Shown here piece after piece: positions 18,175 through 26,467 of a stretch of DNA of 64,000 nucleotides. Where the stretch lies: the NCBI RefSeq assembly GCF_002944315.1, contig NZ_CP024311.1:2952501-3016500 (forward strand). The letters are read 5' to 3'. The notes under the pieces were generated by a model, which was given only the letters and a program-made list of their open reading frames with translations, was not told where the DNA came from and searched no databases. Each line of letters opens with the position of its first letter. The stretch's first letter is position 1. A program made the translations under genes and the position numbers. This DNA is from Rhizobium sp. NXC24 (GTDB taxonomy: Bacteria > Pseudomonadota > Alphaproteobacteria > Rhizobiales > Rhizobiaceae).

Positions 18175-18208
18175 AGATAAATCTGGCCGGACCAGAACCC
18201 GGCTTCCT

Positions 18209-18409
18209 ATGAATTTTCAGGCCAAACCAAGCAGGATGATTGCTGAGAAAACACCAATACAGCCGGTGCCGCCAACAGCCGCACCGCACATTAGAATTGT
18301 CGAGAGCACGGATATTTTTCGTGGCCAGACTGAAATCATGATCAGGCACGAGGGCATCATCTACCGGATGAAAATCACGCGCCAAGGCAAACTCATTCTC
18401 AACAAATAG
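18209..18409 (+). CDS. hmuP: HmuP/HemP heme-uptake regulator protein
   Basis: Small HemP-family protein, 66 residues from the ATG at 18209. The conserved C-terminal core RGQTEIMIRHEGIIYRMKIT is diagnostic. In Bradyrhizobium HmuP co-activates heme-transport genes. A GTG at 18167 would lengthen it, but that codon lies within the promoter and iron box, so the later start is preferred; the ribosome site is weak in either case. First gene of hmuPSTUV. Confidence 0.82.
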   Translation: MNFQAKPSRMIAEKTPIQPVPPTAAPHIRIVESTDIFRGQTEIMIRHEGIIYRMKITRQGKLILNK

Positions 18410-18418
18410 GCATTGCAG

Positions 18419-19486
18419 ATGACTGAGACGACTAGAGAAACGATCCGATTGGCCCCAGCCGATATCCGCGCCTTCCGCGCCGAAAATTCGAAAATGCGCG
18501 AGCGCGATATCGCCGCTCGATTGGGCGTTTCCGAAGCGGCGCTAGTTGCCGCGGAAGTCGGCATTTCCGCTATTCGTATCGATGCCGATGCCCACCGGTT
18601 CCTTGCCCACGTCGCTTCCCTCGGCGAAGTCCTGGCGCTGTCGCGCAACGAAAGCGCCGTGCATGAAAAGATCGGGGCTTACGAAAACATCAAATCAGGC
18701 GTGCAGGCGGCCATCGTGCTCGGCGAAAACATCGATCTGCGCATCTTCCCGAAGCGCTGGGCGCATGCCTTCGCCGTCACCAAGACGGATGGCGACCAGC
18801 AGCGGCTCAGCCTGCAATTCTTCGATAAGGCCGGCGACGCCGTTCATAAGGTGCATTTGCGCCCCGCCTCGAATGTCGAGGCCTATCACGCCATCGTCGC
18901 CGAACTGCGGCTCGAAGATCAGTCGCAGGATTTTTTAGAGGATCGCTCGGGCTACGATAACGGCGAGATCGACGGCGATGTCAGCCGGGACGAACTGCGC
19001 GACCACTGGAGCCGCATGACGGACACGCATGAATTCTTCGGCATGCTGAAAAAGCTGAAGATCGGCCGCCAGGCGGCGATCCGCACGGTCGGCGACGATT
19101 ATGCCTGGAAGTTGGAGACGAACGCGGTCGCTGAGATGATGCATGCTTCCGTTCGCGAAGGTCTGCCTATCATGTGCTTCGTCGCCAATGACGGCATCGT
19201 GCAGATCCATTCCGGGCCGATTTTCAACGTCCAGGCCATGGGGCCCTGGATCAACATCATGGACCCTACCTTCCATCTGCATCTGCGCCAGGATCACATT
19301 GCCGAGGCCTGGGCCGTGCGCAAGCCGACGAAGGACGGTCACGTCACCTCGCTCGAAGCCTACAACGCCAAAGGCGAGATGATCATCCAGTTCTTCGGCA
19401 AGCGGAAGGAAGGCTTCGACGAGCGTCCCGACTGGCGCGCCATCATCGAGAACCTGCCGAAGGCCGACGCCAGCGTCGCCGCGTAA
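18419..19486 (+). CDS. hmuS: hemin-degrading/heme-trafficking factor HmuS
   Basis: A 355-residue cytosolic protein built of two HemS/HmuS repeats (domain 1 about 30-175, domain 2 about 195-340). Blocks EKIGAYENIKSG and FVANDGIVQIHSGP are family hallmarks. It accepts heme from HmuUV in the cytosol; whether it degrades heme itself or passes it to the monooxygenase at 15187 is open. The ATG at 18419 is used rather than the TTG at 18413. It lies 9 bases after hmuP. Confidence 0.92.
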   Translation: MTETTRETIRLAPADIRAFRAENSKMRERDIAARLGVSEAALVAAEVGISAIRIDADAHRFLAHVASLGEVLALSRNESAVHEKIGAYENIKSGVQAAIVLGENIDLRIFPKRWAHAFAVTKTDGDQQRLSLQFFDKAGDAVHKVHLRPASNVEAYHAIVAELRLEDQSQDFLEDRSGYDNGEIDGDVSRDELRDHWSRMTDTHEFFGMLKKLKIGRQAAIRTVGDDYAWKLETNAVAEMMHASVREGLPIMCFVANDGIVQIHSGPIFNVQAMGPWINIMDPTFHLHLRQDHIAEAWAVRKPTKDGHVTSLEAYNAKGEMIIQFFGKRKEGFDERPDWRAIIENLPKADASVAA

Positions 19487-19496
19487 GGATCGGGCC

Positions 19497-20429
19497 ATGA
19501 CGATGTTGAAGAACCTCAAGCGCATCAAGCCGTGGGAAATCGCGCTGACGGCGCTGGTGATGACTCTACCACTGGTCCCCGCAAGCCCGGTCAAGGGCGG
19601 CTATAGCCTGGTCGAGCGTGCCCATGCCGCGGAAGCGCCGAAGATCGACACGTCTCGCCTGGTCTCGATTGGCGGCGATGTCACCGAGATCGTCTACGCA
19701 CTCGGCGAGGAAGGCAGGCTGATCGCCCGCGACTCCACCAGCATGTATCCGGAATCGGCAGCCAAGCTGCCTGATGTCGGCTATATGCGCGCGCTATCGC
19801 CGGAGGGCATCCTAGCCGTCAATCCGACTGCCATCATCGCGGTGGACGGCTCCGGCCCGCCGGAGGCTCTTACGGTGCTGCGCAATGCCAGCGTGCCTTT
19901 CGAAACCGTACCGCAAACTTATGACCGCGACGGCATCTTGAAGAAGATCGACGTCGTCGGCTCGCTGCTCGGCGTGCCGGATAAGGCGAAGGCGCTCGAA
20001 GACAAGGTTGCCGCCGATCTCGACGCTGCGATTACAGACTCCGGGAAACGCCCTGAAGCCGAACGCAAACGCGTGCTATTCATCCTGAGCAACCAGAACG
20101 GCAAGATCCTCGCTTCCGGCGGCGCCACCGCCGCCGACGGCATCATCAAGCTTGCCGGCGCCATCAATGCCGTCGACAGTTTTTCGGGCTACAAGCCACT
20201 GACCGACGAAGCGATCATCGAGGCCAAGCCGGACGTCATCCTGATCATGGATCGCGAAGGTCCGCTGTCGATAAAAGAGGACGACCTCTTGAAGCAGCCG
20301 GCGATTTCGCTGACGCCCGCGGCGAGCCACAAGGCGATCATCCGCATGGACGGCCTGCACCTGCTCGGCTTCGGGCCGCGTACCGCCAGCGCCGTGCGCG
20401 AGCTGAACGCCGCGATCTACGGAGGCTGA
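19497..20429 (+). CDS. hmuT: periplasmic heme-binding protein HmuT
   Basis: A 310-residue class III binding protein with an N-terminal signal segment (ALTALVMTLPLVPASP, cleavage near AHA-AE). The sequence RLVSIGGDVTEIVYALGEEGRL and the KLPDVGYMRALSPEGILA block are typical of HmuT. Y99 in the latter is a candidate heme ligand. It hands heme to HmuUV. The stop is one base before hmuU. Confidence 0.93.
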   Translation: MTMLKNLKRIKPWEIALTALVMTLPLVPASPVKGGYSLVERAHAAEAPKIDTSRLVSIGGDVTEIVYALGEEGRLIARDSTSMYPESAAKLPDVGYMRALSPEGILAVNPTAIIAVDGSGPPEALTVLRNASVPFETVPQTYDRDGILKKIDVVGSLLGVPDKAKALEDKVAADLDAAITDSGKRPEAERKRVLFILSNQNGKILASGGATAADGIIKLAGAINAVDSFSGYKPLTDEAIIEAKPDVILIMDREGPLSIKEDDLLKQPAISLTPAASHKAIIRMDGLHLLGFGPRTASAVRELNAAIYGG

Positions 20430-20430
20430 G

Positions 20431-21543
20431 GTGGCGCTCAACGAGGTCATGCCGGGGCTGAAGCGCATGTCGCACAGAAGGGACCGCCGTCATCACGAGG
20501 GCGACCGTACTGCGCTCTCCCTCTTCGTTTTGGCTGGCCTCGTGATCTCCGCCTTCCTTGCGTTCTCGTTTTCGATCACGACCGGCGCCTCCGATGCCTC
20601 GATCGTCGACGTCATCGGCAGCATGATAAGCGGCGGTGCGGACAGCGCATTGAGCAGCCGCGACCGTATCATCATCTTCGACATCCGCCTCCCCCGCGCC
20701 ATTCTCGGATTCCTGATCGGTGGCGGTCTCGCAGTCTCCGGCGCGGTCATGCAGGGCCTGTTCCGCAATCCGCTGGCCGATCCCGGCCTGATCGGCATTT
20801 CGGCCGGTTCCAGTCTCGGCGCGGTCGGGATGATCGTCCTCGGCGGCGGCATCCTTGCCCCCGTCGCGCATCTCTTCGGCATCTTTTCCCTGCCGATCGC
20901 CGCTTTCATCGGCGGCCTCGTCACGACCGTGCTTCTCTACAGAGTGGCGACGCGGCACGGACAGACATCCATAGCGACCATGCTCCTGGCCGGTATTGCG
21001 CTCGGCGCGCTGGCGCTGGCGGCGACCGGCCTGCTGATCTACATGGCAGATGATCGGCAATTGCGTGATCTCACCTTCTGGAGCATGGGGTCGCTCGCCG
21101 GTGCGACCTGGACCAAGATCGCCGCCGCCGGACCGATCATCGTCCTCTCCATGCTGCCACTGCCCTTCATGGCACGCGGTCTCAATGCACTGACGCTCGG
21201 CGAAGCGGCAGCCTTCCACATGGGAGTCGCCGTGCAGCGGCTAAAGAATATTGCTATCGTCAGCGTTGCGGCCGCAACCGGCGCCTCCGTCGCGGTCAGC
21301 GGCGGCATTGGCTTCGTCGGCATCATCGTGCCGCACATCCTGCGCATGGCGATCGGCCCGGATCATCGCTTTCTGCTGCCGGCCTCCGCCCTGCTCGGCG
21401 GCTCGCTGCTCATGATCGCCGACGTGGTGGCCCGCACCGTCGTCTCGCCTGCCGAACTGCCGATCGGCATTATCACCGCTGGTGTCGGCGGGCCTTTCTT
21501 CCTGTGGATGCTGCTTCGGCAGCGTTCGCGCCTCAGCCTGTGA
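20431..21543 (+). CDS. hmuU: heme ABC transporter permease HmuU
   Basis: A 370-residue FecCD-type permease, with about ten membrane segments. RLPRAILGFLIGGGLAVSGAV and NPLADPGLIGISAGSSLGA are the classic FecCD signatures, and GFVGIIVPHILRM is near the C-terminus. It starts with GTG behind GGAGGC. It forms the inner-membrane heme channel with HmuV. Confidence 0.94.
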   Translation: MALNEVMPGLKRMSHRRDRRHHEGDRTALSLFVLAGLVISAFLAFSFSITTGASDASIVDVIGSMISGGADSALSSRDRIIIFDIRLPRAILGFLIGGGLAVSGAVMQGLFRNPLADPGLIGISAGSSLGAVGMIVLGGGILAPVAHLFGIFSLPIAAFIGGLVTTVLLYRVATRHGQTSIATMLLAGIALGALALAATGLLIYMADDRQLRDLTFWSMGSLAGATWTKIAAAGPIIVLSMLPLPFMARGLNALTLGEAAAFHMGVAVQRLKNIAIVSVAAATGASVAVSGGIGFVGIIVPHILRMAIGPDHRFLLPASALLGGSLLMIADVVARTVVSPAELPIGIITAGVGGPFFLWMLLRQRSRLSL

Positions 21544-21550
21544 GTTTTCG

Positions 21551-22342
21551 ATGATCGACGTCTCTGACCTTTCCGTCCGGTTCTCCGGCAAGACAGTCGT
21601 GCACGACGTTTGCTTTACCGCCGAAGCCGGCGCGCTGACGGCGATCTGCGGGCCGAACGGTTCGGGCAAGACGACGACCATGAAGGCCATTTCGGGGGAG
21701 CTCGCCTATCAAGGTTCGGTGCGCCTCAACGCATCGGAGATCGGCAGCCTTCAAGCCTGGCAACTGGCGGAAATGCGTGGCGTGCTGCCGCAGGCGAGCA
21801 CCATCTCTTTTCCCTTCACCGTTCGCGAAATCGTCCGCATGGGGCTGACGAGCGGCCGCAACAGCCGTCCCGAGCAGGCCGATCGCATCGCCGCGGAGGC
21901 GCTCTCCTCCGTCGATCTCGCCGGCTTCGAAGGGCGCTTTTATCAGGAGCTTTCCGGCGGCGAGCAACAGCGCGTCCAGCTCGCCCGGGTGCTATGCCAG
22001 ATCTCCGAACCCATCGTCGACGGCAAGCCCTGCTGGCTGCTTCTCGATGAACCCGTCTCCAGCCTCGATATCAGCCATCAACTGACCATCATGACGCTCG
22101 CCCGGCAATTCTGTCGGCGCGGCGGCGGCGTCATCGCCGTCATGCATGATCTGAACCTCACGGCTCTCTTCGCCGACCAGATAGTCCTGCTCAAGAACGG
22201 ACGGCTGCGAGCAGCAGGCCCCGTGGGGGACGTTCTGACCGACCAGCATTTGCAGGATGTCTTCGGCTGTGCGCTCAGGGTCAATCGCGTACCCATCGAC
22301 GGCGTCCCATTCGTTCTCGCCCACAGTGCACTGACGCACTGA
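21551..22342 (+). CDS. hmuV: heme ABC transporter ATPase HmuV
   Basis: A 263-residue ATPase: Walker A GPNGSGKTT (about 34-42), signature LSGGEQQRVQLARVL, Walker B WLLLDEPVSSLD and the H-loop VMHDLNLTA. It powers HmuU. The ATG at 21551 follows the hmuU stop by 7 bases. Last gene of the hmu operon; an EcfG-type promoter begins 20 bases after its stop. Confidence 0.94.
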   Translation: MIDVSDLSVRFSGKTVVHDVCFTAEAGALTAICGPNGSGKTTTMKAISGELAYQGSVRLNASEIGSLQAWQLAEMRGVLPQASTISFPFTVREIVRMGLTSGRNSRPEQADRIAAEALSSVDLAGFEGRFYQELSGGEQQRVQLARVLCQISEPIVDGKPCWLLLDEPVSSLDISHQLTIMTLARQFCRRGGGVIAVMHDLNLTALFADQIVLLKNGRLRAAGPVGDVLTDQHLQDVFGCALRVNRVPIDGVPFVLAHSALTH

Positions 22343-22361
22343 CCTTCCTTTCGTCAAATCC

Positions 22362-22387
22362 GGAACTTTTCGTTGCATCGCCGCGTT
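22362..22387 (+). promoter_or_regulatory. candidate EcfG (general stress) promoter
   Basis: GGAAC (22362-22366), 17 bases, CGTT (22384-22387), matching the EcfG/RpoE2 consensus GGAAC-N16/17-CGTT. It would drive the ElaB-like and holin-like genes about 130 bases downstream. The ecfG gene itself lies nearby. Confidence 0.6.
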
Positions 22388-22519
22388 GATGATCGGTGAT
22401 CCAGATCAATGTTCTGCGCAATCAGCAGCAACATGTCTGGCAGCATTCGCTCATCGCAAAAGTCGGCGCAGCTTTGCGGCGCCAGGCCACAGACGCTAAC
22501 GACGTAAGGGAGCAAGACC

Positions 22520-22867
22520 ATGGCAACCATCCTCCATTCGGCGCGAGCTAAGCGTAATGGCGGCAGCCTACATGACCTCGAAGCCAGCATTGAGGAGCAG
22601 ATCGAACATCTGCGCAACGAAATTGCCGCTTTCGCCAAGATCGTCGGTGAAAACAGCGCGATCCAGAGCAAGACGATGCGCGCGCGCGCCGAAACCGGGC
22701 TTGAGGATTTGACAGCTCGCGGCGAAGACCTGCTGCGTGAATTGCAGCACGGCTATGCGAAGGGCACGCGCGAAATGCGAAGGACCGTGCGCCAACACCC
22801 CATTGCCACCATCGGGGCTGCTGCAGCTTTCGGATTGGCGTTTGCCCTGCTTCTGTCGCGCCGTTAA
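22520..22867 (+). CDS. ElaB/YqjD/DUF883-type membrane-anchored protein
   Basis: A 115-residue protein: a long charged, probably coiled-coil stretch (residues 15-88) and a C-terminal hydrophobic tail HPIATIGAAAAFGLAFALLL ending in SRR. This tail-anchored layout is typical of ElaB/YqjD, stationary-phase proteins in E. coli, some of which bind ribosomes. It is followed 9 bases later by a holin-like gene, echoing the E. coli yqjD-yqjE pair. A stress-sigma promoter upstream fits stationary-phase expression. Confidence 0.83.
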   Translation: MATILHSARAKRNGGSLHDLEASIEEQIEHLRNEIAAFAKIVGENSAIQSKTMRARAETGLEDLTARGEDLLRELQHGYAKGTREMRRTVRQHPIATIGAAAAFGLAFALLLSRR

Positions 22868-22876
22868 GGAGCCGCA

Positions 22877-23281
22877 ATGCTAGCTCCGTTACTCGGCCTG
22901 CTTCTCTCGGGCACATTGCATCGCACCGTTGCGCGCACGAAACGCAGCGGTGTTTTCATTGGCATCGCCGCTATCCTCTTTCTGACGGCCTATGCCTTTG
23001 CCCTCATAGCGGCCGCCATCTGGCTGGCAACCATTTACGGCGCAGCCGTTTCGGCGCTGCTGATTGCCGCCGGCGCCCTGGTGCTCGCCGTGATCGTTCT
23101 CGTCATCATGATGATCATCAACAAGCAGGAAGAACGCCGTGCCCGCGAACGCCGCGCCGCCTTGGAAACCATGGCCGTCGCAGCAATCGGCCTTGCAAAG
23201 TCGCAACCGCTGCTGACCGCCGCCATTGCGACCGCCCTGGTGTTCGGCAACTTGATGAGCACAAAGAGGCGGGATGATTAG
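22877..23281 (+). CDS. YqjE/holin-X-like inner-membrane protein
   Basis: A 134-residue protein with two central membrane segments (IAAILFLTAYAFALIAAAIW and an adjacent VSALLIAAGALVLAVIVLV), a charged linker EERRARERRA and a third weak segment near the C-terminus. This resembles the phage-holin-like/YqjE family, usually found beside YqjD. There is no phage context here. Function unknown, presumed envelope stress. Confidence 0.75.
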   Translation: MLAPLLGLLLSGTLHRTVARTKRSGVFIGIAAILFLTAYAFALIAAAIWLATIYGAAVSALLIAAGALVLAVIVLVIMMIINKQEERRARERRAALETMAVAAIGLAKSQPLLTAAIATALVFGNLMSTKRRDD

Positions 23282-23401
23282 GGCGACTTGATCGGCTCAT
23301 GCTGCATCACAAGTCCGCACATCACGGCAAACAGGCGCGCTAAAGCCTCATGGGCGCAACAGAATCCGTCCGCGCCAGCAGGCGAGGACAGATCGCATGA
23401 T

Positions 23402-23953
23402 TTAGAAGGCAAACGCCTTGGACGTCAAAGGCGCTGAGGTGGCGTCCGGGCCAAAGTCGGCTTCTCCGGAAATCTGCAGCAATTCCTGCAGGCGCTGCCG
23501 GGCGCGGTTGACCCGGCTCTTGATGGTGCCCACGGCGCAGCCGCAGATTTCGGCGGCTTCCTCATAGGAAAAACCGGACGCGCCGACCAAGATGATGGCT
23601 TCGCGCTGATCGGGCGGCAATTGATCCAGCGCCTTGCGGAAATCCTGCAGGTCGAGCGCACCGTACTGCGAGGGATGCGTTGCCATCGATTCCGTGAACA
23701 GGCCATCACTGTCCTGCACCTCGCGGCCGCTCTTGCGCATCTGGCTATAGAGTTCGTTGCGCAGGATGGTGAAGAGCCAGGCCTTCATATTCGTGCCCAT
23801 CTCGAAATGGTCCTGCTTGGCCCAAGCCTTCATGATCGTGTCCTGCACGAGATCATCGGCACGGTCGTGGCGGCCGGTCAACGAGATGGCGAAGGCGCGT
23901 AAGCTCGGCAGAGCAGCCAGGAGTTCGCGCTTGAAGCTCGGTTGCGGTTCCAT
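23402..23953 (-). CDS. ecfG: ECF sigma factor EcfG/RpoE2
   Basis: A 183-residue ECF15-type sigma factor. Region 2 has ADDLVQDTIMKAWAK and region 4 has SYEEAAEICGCAVGTIKSRV for -35 recognition. It starts 12 bases after nepR behind TAAGGAGG. In this system the sigma factor is held by NepR and freed when phosphorylated PhyR binds NepR. It drives genes with GGAAC-N16/17-CGTT promoters, several of which are seen here. Confidence 0.94.
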   Translation of the reverse strand: MEPQPSFKRELLAALPSLRAFAISLTGRHDRADDLVQDTIMKAWAKQDHFEMGTNMKAWLFTILRNELYSQMRKSGREVQDSDGLFTESMATHPSQYGALDLQDFRKALDQLPPDQREAIILVGASGFSYEEAAEICGCAVGTIKSRVNRARQRLQELLQISGEADFGPDATSAPLTSKAFAF

Positions 23954-23965
23954 GACGCTTCCTCC

Positions 23966-24172
23966 TTAATCGGAGACTTTTGCGGAAGCCAAACGTTCGG
24001 CCTGATCCAGCTTCTCGAGCAGGTCGAGCAAGCGATCCGGGATAGCCTCATCCTGCACCGCGGCATAGAATGAGCGCAGCCGATTGCCGATTTGATTGTT
24101 AGGATCGAGGATATCGGCGGCACGCACGTCAGGCCGTTTACGGTCCGCGTCCTCTTGATTTTGGGTGGTCAT
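23966..24172 (-). CDS. nepR: anti-sigma factor NepR
   Basis: A 68-residue protein with the NepR core IGNRLRSFYAAVQDEAIPDR followed by LLDLLEKLDQAE, the two helices that grip EcfG or PhyR. It is transcribed divergently from phyR and co-transcribed with ecfG. Confidence 0.93.
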   Translation of the reverse strand: MTTQNQEDADRKRPDVRAADILDPNNQIGNRLRSFYAAVQDEAIPDRLLDLLEKLDQAERLASAKVSD

Positions 24173-24305
24173 TTAGCCTGCTCGCTTCCGCATTTCTTGC
24201 GTTCATGGATGCGGGGTGTACCTCTATGCACCCCAGTTTGGAAGGTCCTCACGTCCGCTTCGGCCCGAATCGGAGAAGTTGAACCTAGTGTTCGTCGGCA
24301 GGGGT

Positions 24306-24363
24306 AATGTACTTCTCCAAAAAAAGTTCCGGTGCCGAGGAACTTTTTTACTGAATTTGCGTT
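24306..24363. promoter_or_regulatory. back-to-back EcfG-type promoters between nepR and phyR
   Basis: Plus strand: GGAAC (24339-24343), 16 bases, CGTT (24360-24363), pointing to phyR. Minus strand: GGAAC (24330-24326), 16 bases, CATT (24309-24306), a weaker box pointing to nepR. The two -35 elements lie in a perfect 11-base inverted repeat (arms 24320-24330 and 24339-24349, 8-base spacer). Both operons would be under positive autocontrol. The same repeat could fold as a hairpin with a T-run, but both genes are divergent, so a terminator makes less sense. Confidence 0.65.
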
Positions 24364-24428
24364 TGTTTGTCATTGCAGTCTTGGAGGCTGTGTTTCAATT
24401 AGGAATTAATAAAGGGCGGGAGCCATTG

Positions 24429-25223
24429 ATGACACTTTCCACACGCATTGCGCCGCATCTTCCTTATTTGCGCCGCTACTCCCGTGCTCTGACCGGGACA
24501 CAGACATCGGGTGACGCCTATGTCGCGGCGGTTTTGGAAGCGATCATTGCTGATCTTTCCATATTCCCGGACACGTCCAACGACCGCGTTGCACTCTATA
24601 AACTCTTCACTCAACTCTTCGGTTCCACGGCGATCCAGATTCCCGAGCCAACCTCTCCCTATGCTTGGGAACAGCGCGCCTCGGTCAATCTTGCCAAGGT
24701 TTCTCCGGTCGCCCGCCAGGCCTTCCTCCTCGCCTCCGTCGAAAACTTCCGTCTCGGCGAGATCGCCGACATTCTCGAGGTGACCGAGACCGAGGCCATG
24801 AATCTGCTGGACAAGGCATCCCAAGAGATTTCACGCCAAGTCGCCACCGACATCATGATCATCGAGGACGAACCGCTGATTGCGATGGATATCGAGCAGA
24901 TGGTGGAAAGCCTCGGACATCGCGTCACCGGCATCGCCCGCACCCATGCGGAAGCGGTTGCCCTGCATAATGCCACCAATCCCAGCATGGTGCTCGCCGA
25001 CATCCAACTTGCCGACGGCAGCTCAGGCATCGACGCCGTCAATGACATCCTCAAGACGTCGAGCATTCCGGTCATTTTCATTACCGCTTTCCCCGAGCGC
25101 TTGTTGACCGGCGAGCGGCCGGAGCCGACCTTCCTCGTAACCAAACCATTCAATCCCGATATGGTGAAAGCTCTGATCAGTCAGGCCCTTTTCTTTAATG
25201 AAACCACAAAGGTGGCCGCCTGA
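24429..25223 (+). CDS. phyR: stress response regulator PhyR (sigma-like plus receiver)
   Basis: A 264-residue protein with an N-terminal EcfG-like domain (residues 1-135, including RLGEIADILEVTETEAMNLL) and a C-terminal receiver (about 140-255): acidic pair IIEDEPL, phospho-acceptor in LADIQLADG and lysine in LVTKPF. Phosphorylated PhyR mimics sigma and titrates NepR. The ATG at 24429 is chosen over the long upstream frame because GGGAG lies at the proper distance and the EcfG promoter falls within that frame. Confidence 0.95.
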   Translation: MTLSTRIAPHLPYLRRYSRALTGTQTSGDAYVAAVLEAIIADLSIFPDTSNDRVALYKLFTQLFGSTAIQIPEPTSPYAWEQRASVNLAKVSPVARQAFLLASVENFRLGEIADILEVTETEAMNLLDKASQEISRQVATDIMIIEDEPLIAMDIEQMVESLGHRVTGIARTHAEAVALHNATNPSMVLADIQLADGSSGIDAVNDILKTSSIPVIFITAFPERLLTGERPEPTFLVTKPFNPDMVKALISQALFFNETTKVAA

Positions 25224-25245
25224 CCCGAATCGACACTTTGTCGCG

Positions 25246-25270
25246 GAACAAAGAAAGCAACCGGACGTTC
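25246..25270 (+). promoter_or_regulatory. EcfG-type promoter of the HWE kinase gene
   Basis: GGAAC (25246-25250), 16 bases, CGTT (25267-25270), a full match to the EcfG consensus, about 120 bases before the kinase start. Confidence 0.7.
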
Positions 25271-25391
25271 CGGGAGCTTAGGGACGCTTTACCGACTGTT
25301 ATAGCGAGTGATTGTATAAACCGGATTGAGTTCTTCCGGCTGAGAATACCCTGTCGGCGGGGTTCTCGAAATTGGAGTGAAAGGCAAGCCG

Positions 25392-26402
25392 GTGAATACG
25401 ACTGAACCATTACCCGGCATGCCTCTAAGTTTTGAAGGCAAGGCCGCTATGATGGAGCGGGCGCTGGGCAGCGCCGGCGTCTCGATCCTCTTTCAGGATA
25501 CAAGCCTCGCGATCCGCTATGCCGAAAACCTGCCTGACCACCTGAAACCGTCCCTCATCATCGGCGGCACGGACCGCCATCTTTTCGGCGAGAAGGATGG
25601 TGAGCACCTCACTCAATTGAAACGCGGAGTGCTCGAAAGCGGCAAGCCCGTCAGCGCGGAAGTGGAGTTCGTGACCGGCGACGGCGTGCGCATCTACGAG
25701 CTGAAGATCGAACGCATCGGTGGCCGCAAGCCGCAGGGCCTGCTTTCCGTCATTACCGAGGTCACGGAGACCCGTCACCGCGAAAAGGTGCTGAAATCGC
25801 TGCTGCGCGAGCTGTCGCATCGCTCCAAGAACCTCCTGGCGATCATCCAGGGCATAGCGACGCAGACGGCGCGTCATACGCTGTCGCTCGACAATTTTCT
25901 GATCAAGTTCCGCGGCCGCCTGCAATCCCTGTCGAATTCGCAGGACCTGATCACCGATTCAAGCTGGCGCGGCGCCTATCTGTTCGAACTTGCCGAAAAG
26001 CAATTCGCCCCCTATTGGCCCGATGCCGGCGTGCCGATGCCGATCTACGGGATCAATGCGCATCTCACGCCGAATGCGGCCGTCCATCTCGGCCTTGCCC
26101 TGCACGAGCTGATCGTCAATTCCGCCTCACACGGCGCCATTTCCGCCGGCGCCACCAGCATCACGCTGAACTGCAAGGAGTCCGAACTCGATGGCAAGAA
26201 GGCGATCGAAGTGGCCTGGTCAGAGCGCTTCTATTTCCCCGCCGACCATGAGTTCGAGGACAACAGCTTCAGCCGCACCGTGCTGGAGCGGGTCGTGCCC
26301 ACATCGATGAACGGGCGCGCCCAGTTCGCGATCGACGATGACAGCATCGGCTATCGCCTGACGATACCCGAAACCGAATACGAAATCCTGAAGCGCCGCT
26401 GA
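25392..26402 (+). CDS. HWE/HisKA_2-type sensor histidine kinase
   Basis: A 336-residue soluble kinase, no membrane segment. A PAS-like N-terminal domain (about 10-125) precedes the phospho-acceptor motif LSHRSKNLLAIIQGIA (HRxKN, typical of HisKA_2/HWE) and an ATPase domain with LALHELIVNSASHGAIS. Next to phyR and behind an EcfG promoter, it probably feeds phosphate to PhyR. The GTG at 25392 is preferred, with AAGG 7 bases upstream; GTG 25377 is an alternative. Ends before a terminator. Confidence 0.88.
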   Translation: MNTTEPLPGMPLSFEGKAAMMERALGSAGVSILFQDTSLAIRYAENLPDHLKPSLIIGGTDRHLFGEKDGEHLTQLKRGVLESGKPVSAEVEFVTGDGVRIYELKIERIGGRKPQGLLSVITEVTETRHREKVLKSLLRELSHRSKNLLAIIQGIATQTARHTLSLDNFLIKFRGRLQSLSNSQDLITDSSWRGAYLFELAEKQFAPYWPDAGVPMPIYGINAHLTPNAAVHLGLALHELIVNSASHGAISAGATSITLNCKESELDGKKAIEVAWSERFYFPADHEFEDNSFSRTVLERVVPTSMNGRAQFAIDDDSIGYRLTIPETEYEILKRR

Positions 26403-26432
26403 CAATCCGAAACGCAGACTGCAAAAGAAAAC

Positions 26433-26467
26433 AGCCAGCGCGAGGGCGGCGCACTGGCTGCTTTTCA
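26433..26467 (+). terminator. Rho-independent terminator after the kinase gene
   Basis: CAGCCAG (26433-26439) pairs with CTGGCTG (26455-26461), followed by CTTTT. Confidence 0.7.

Noticed and set aside
22877..23281. holin-like gene as a sign of prophage
   Set aside because: No phage genes nearby; the pairing with an ElaB/YqjD-like gene fits the chromosomal YqjE-like family.
24320..24349. inverted repeat with T-run between nepR and phyR read as a terminator
   Set aside because: The flanking genes are divergent, so nothing would end here; the arms contain EcfG -35 boxes with correct spacing for at least one promoter.
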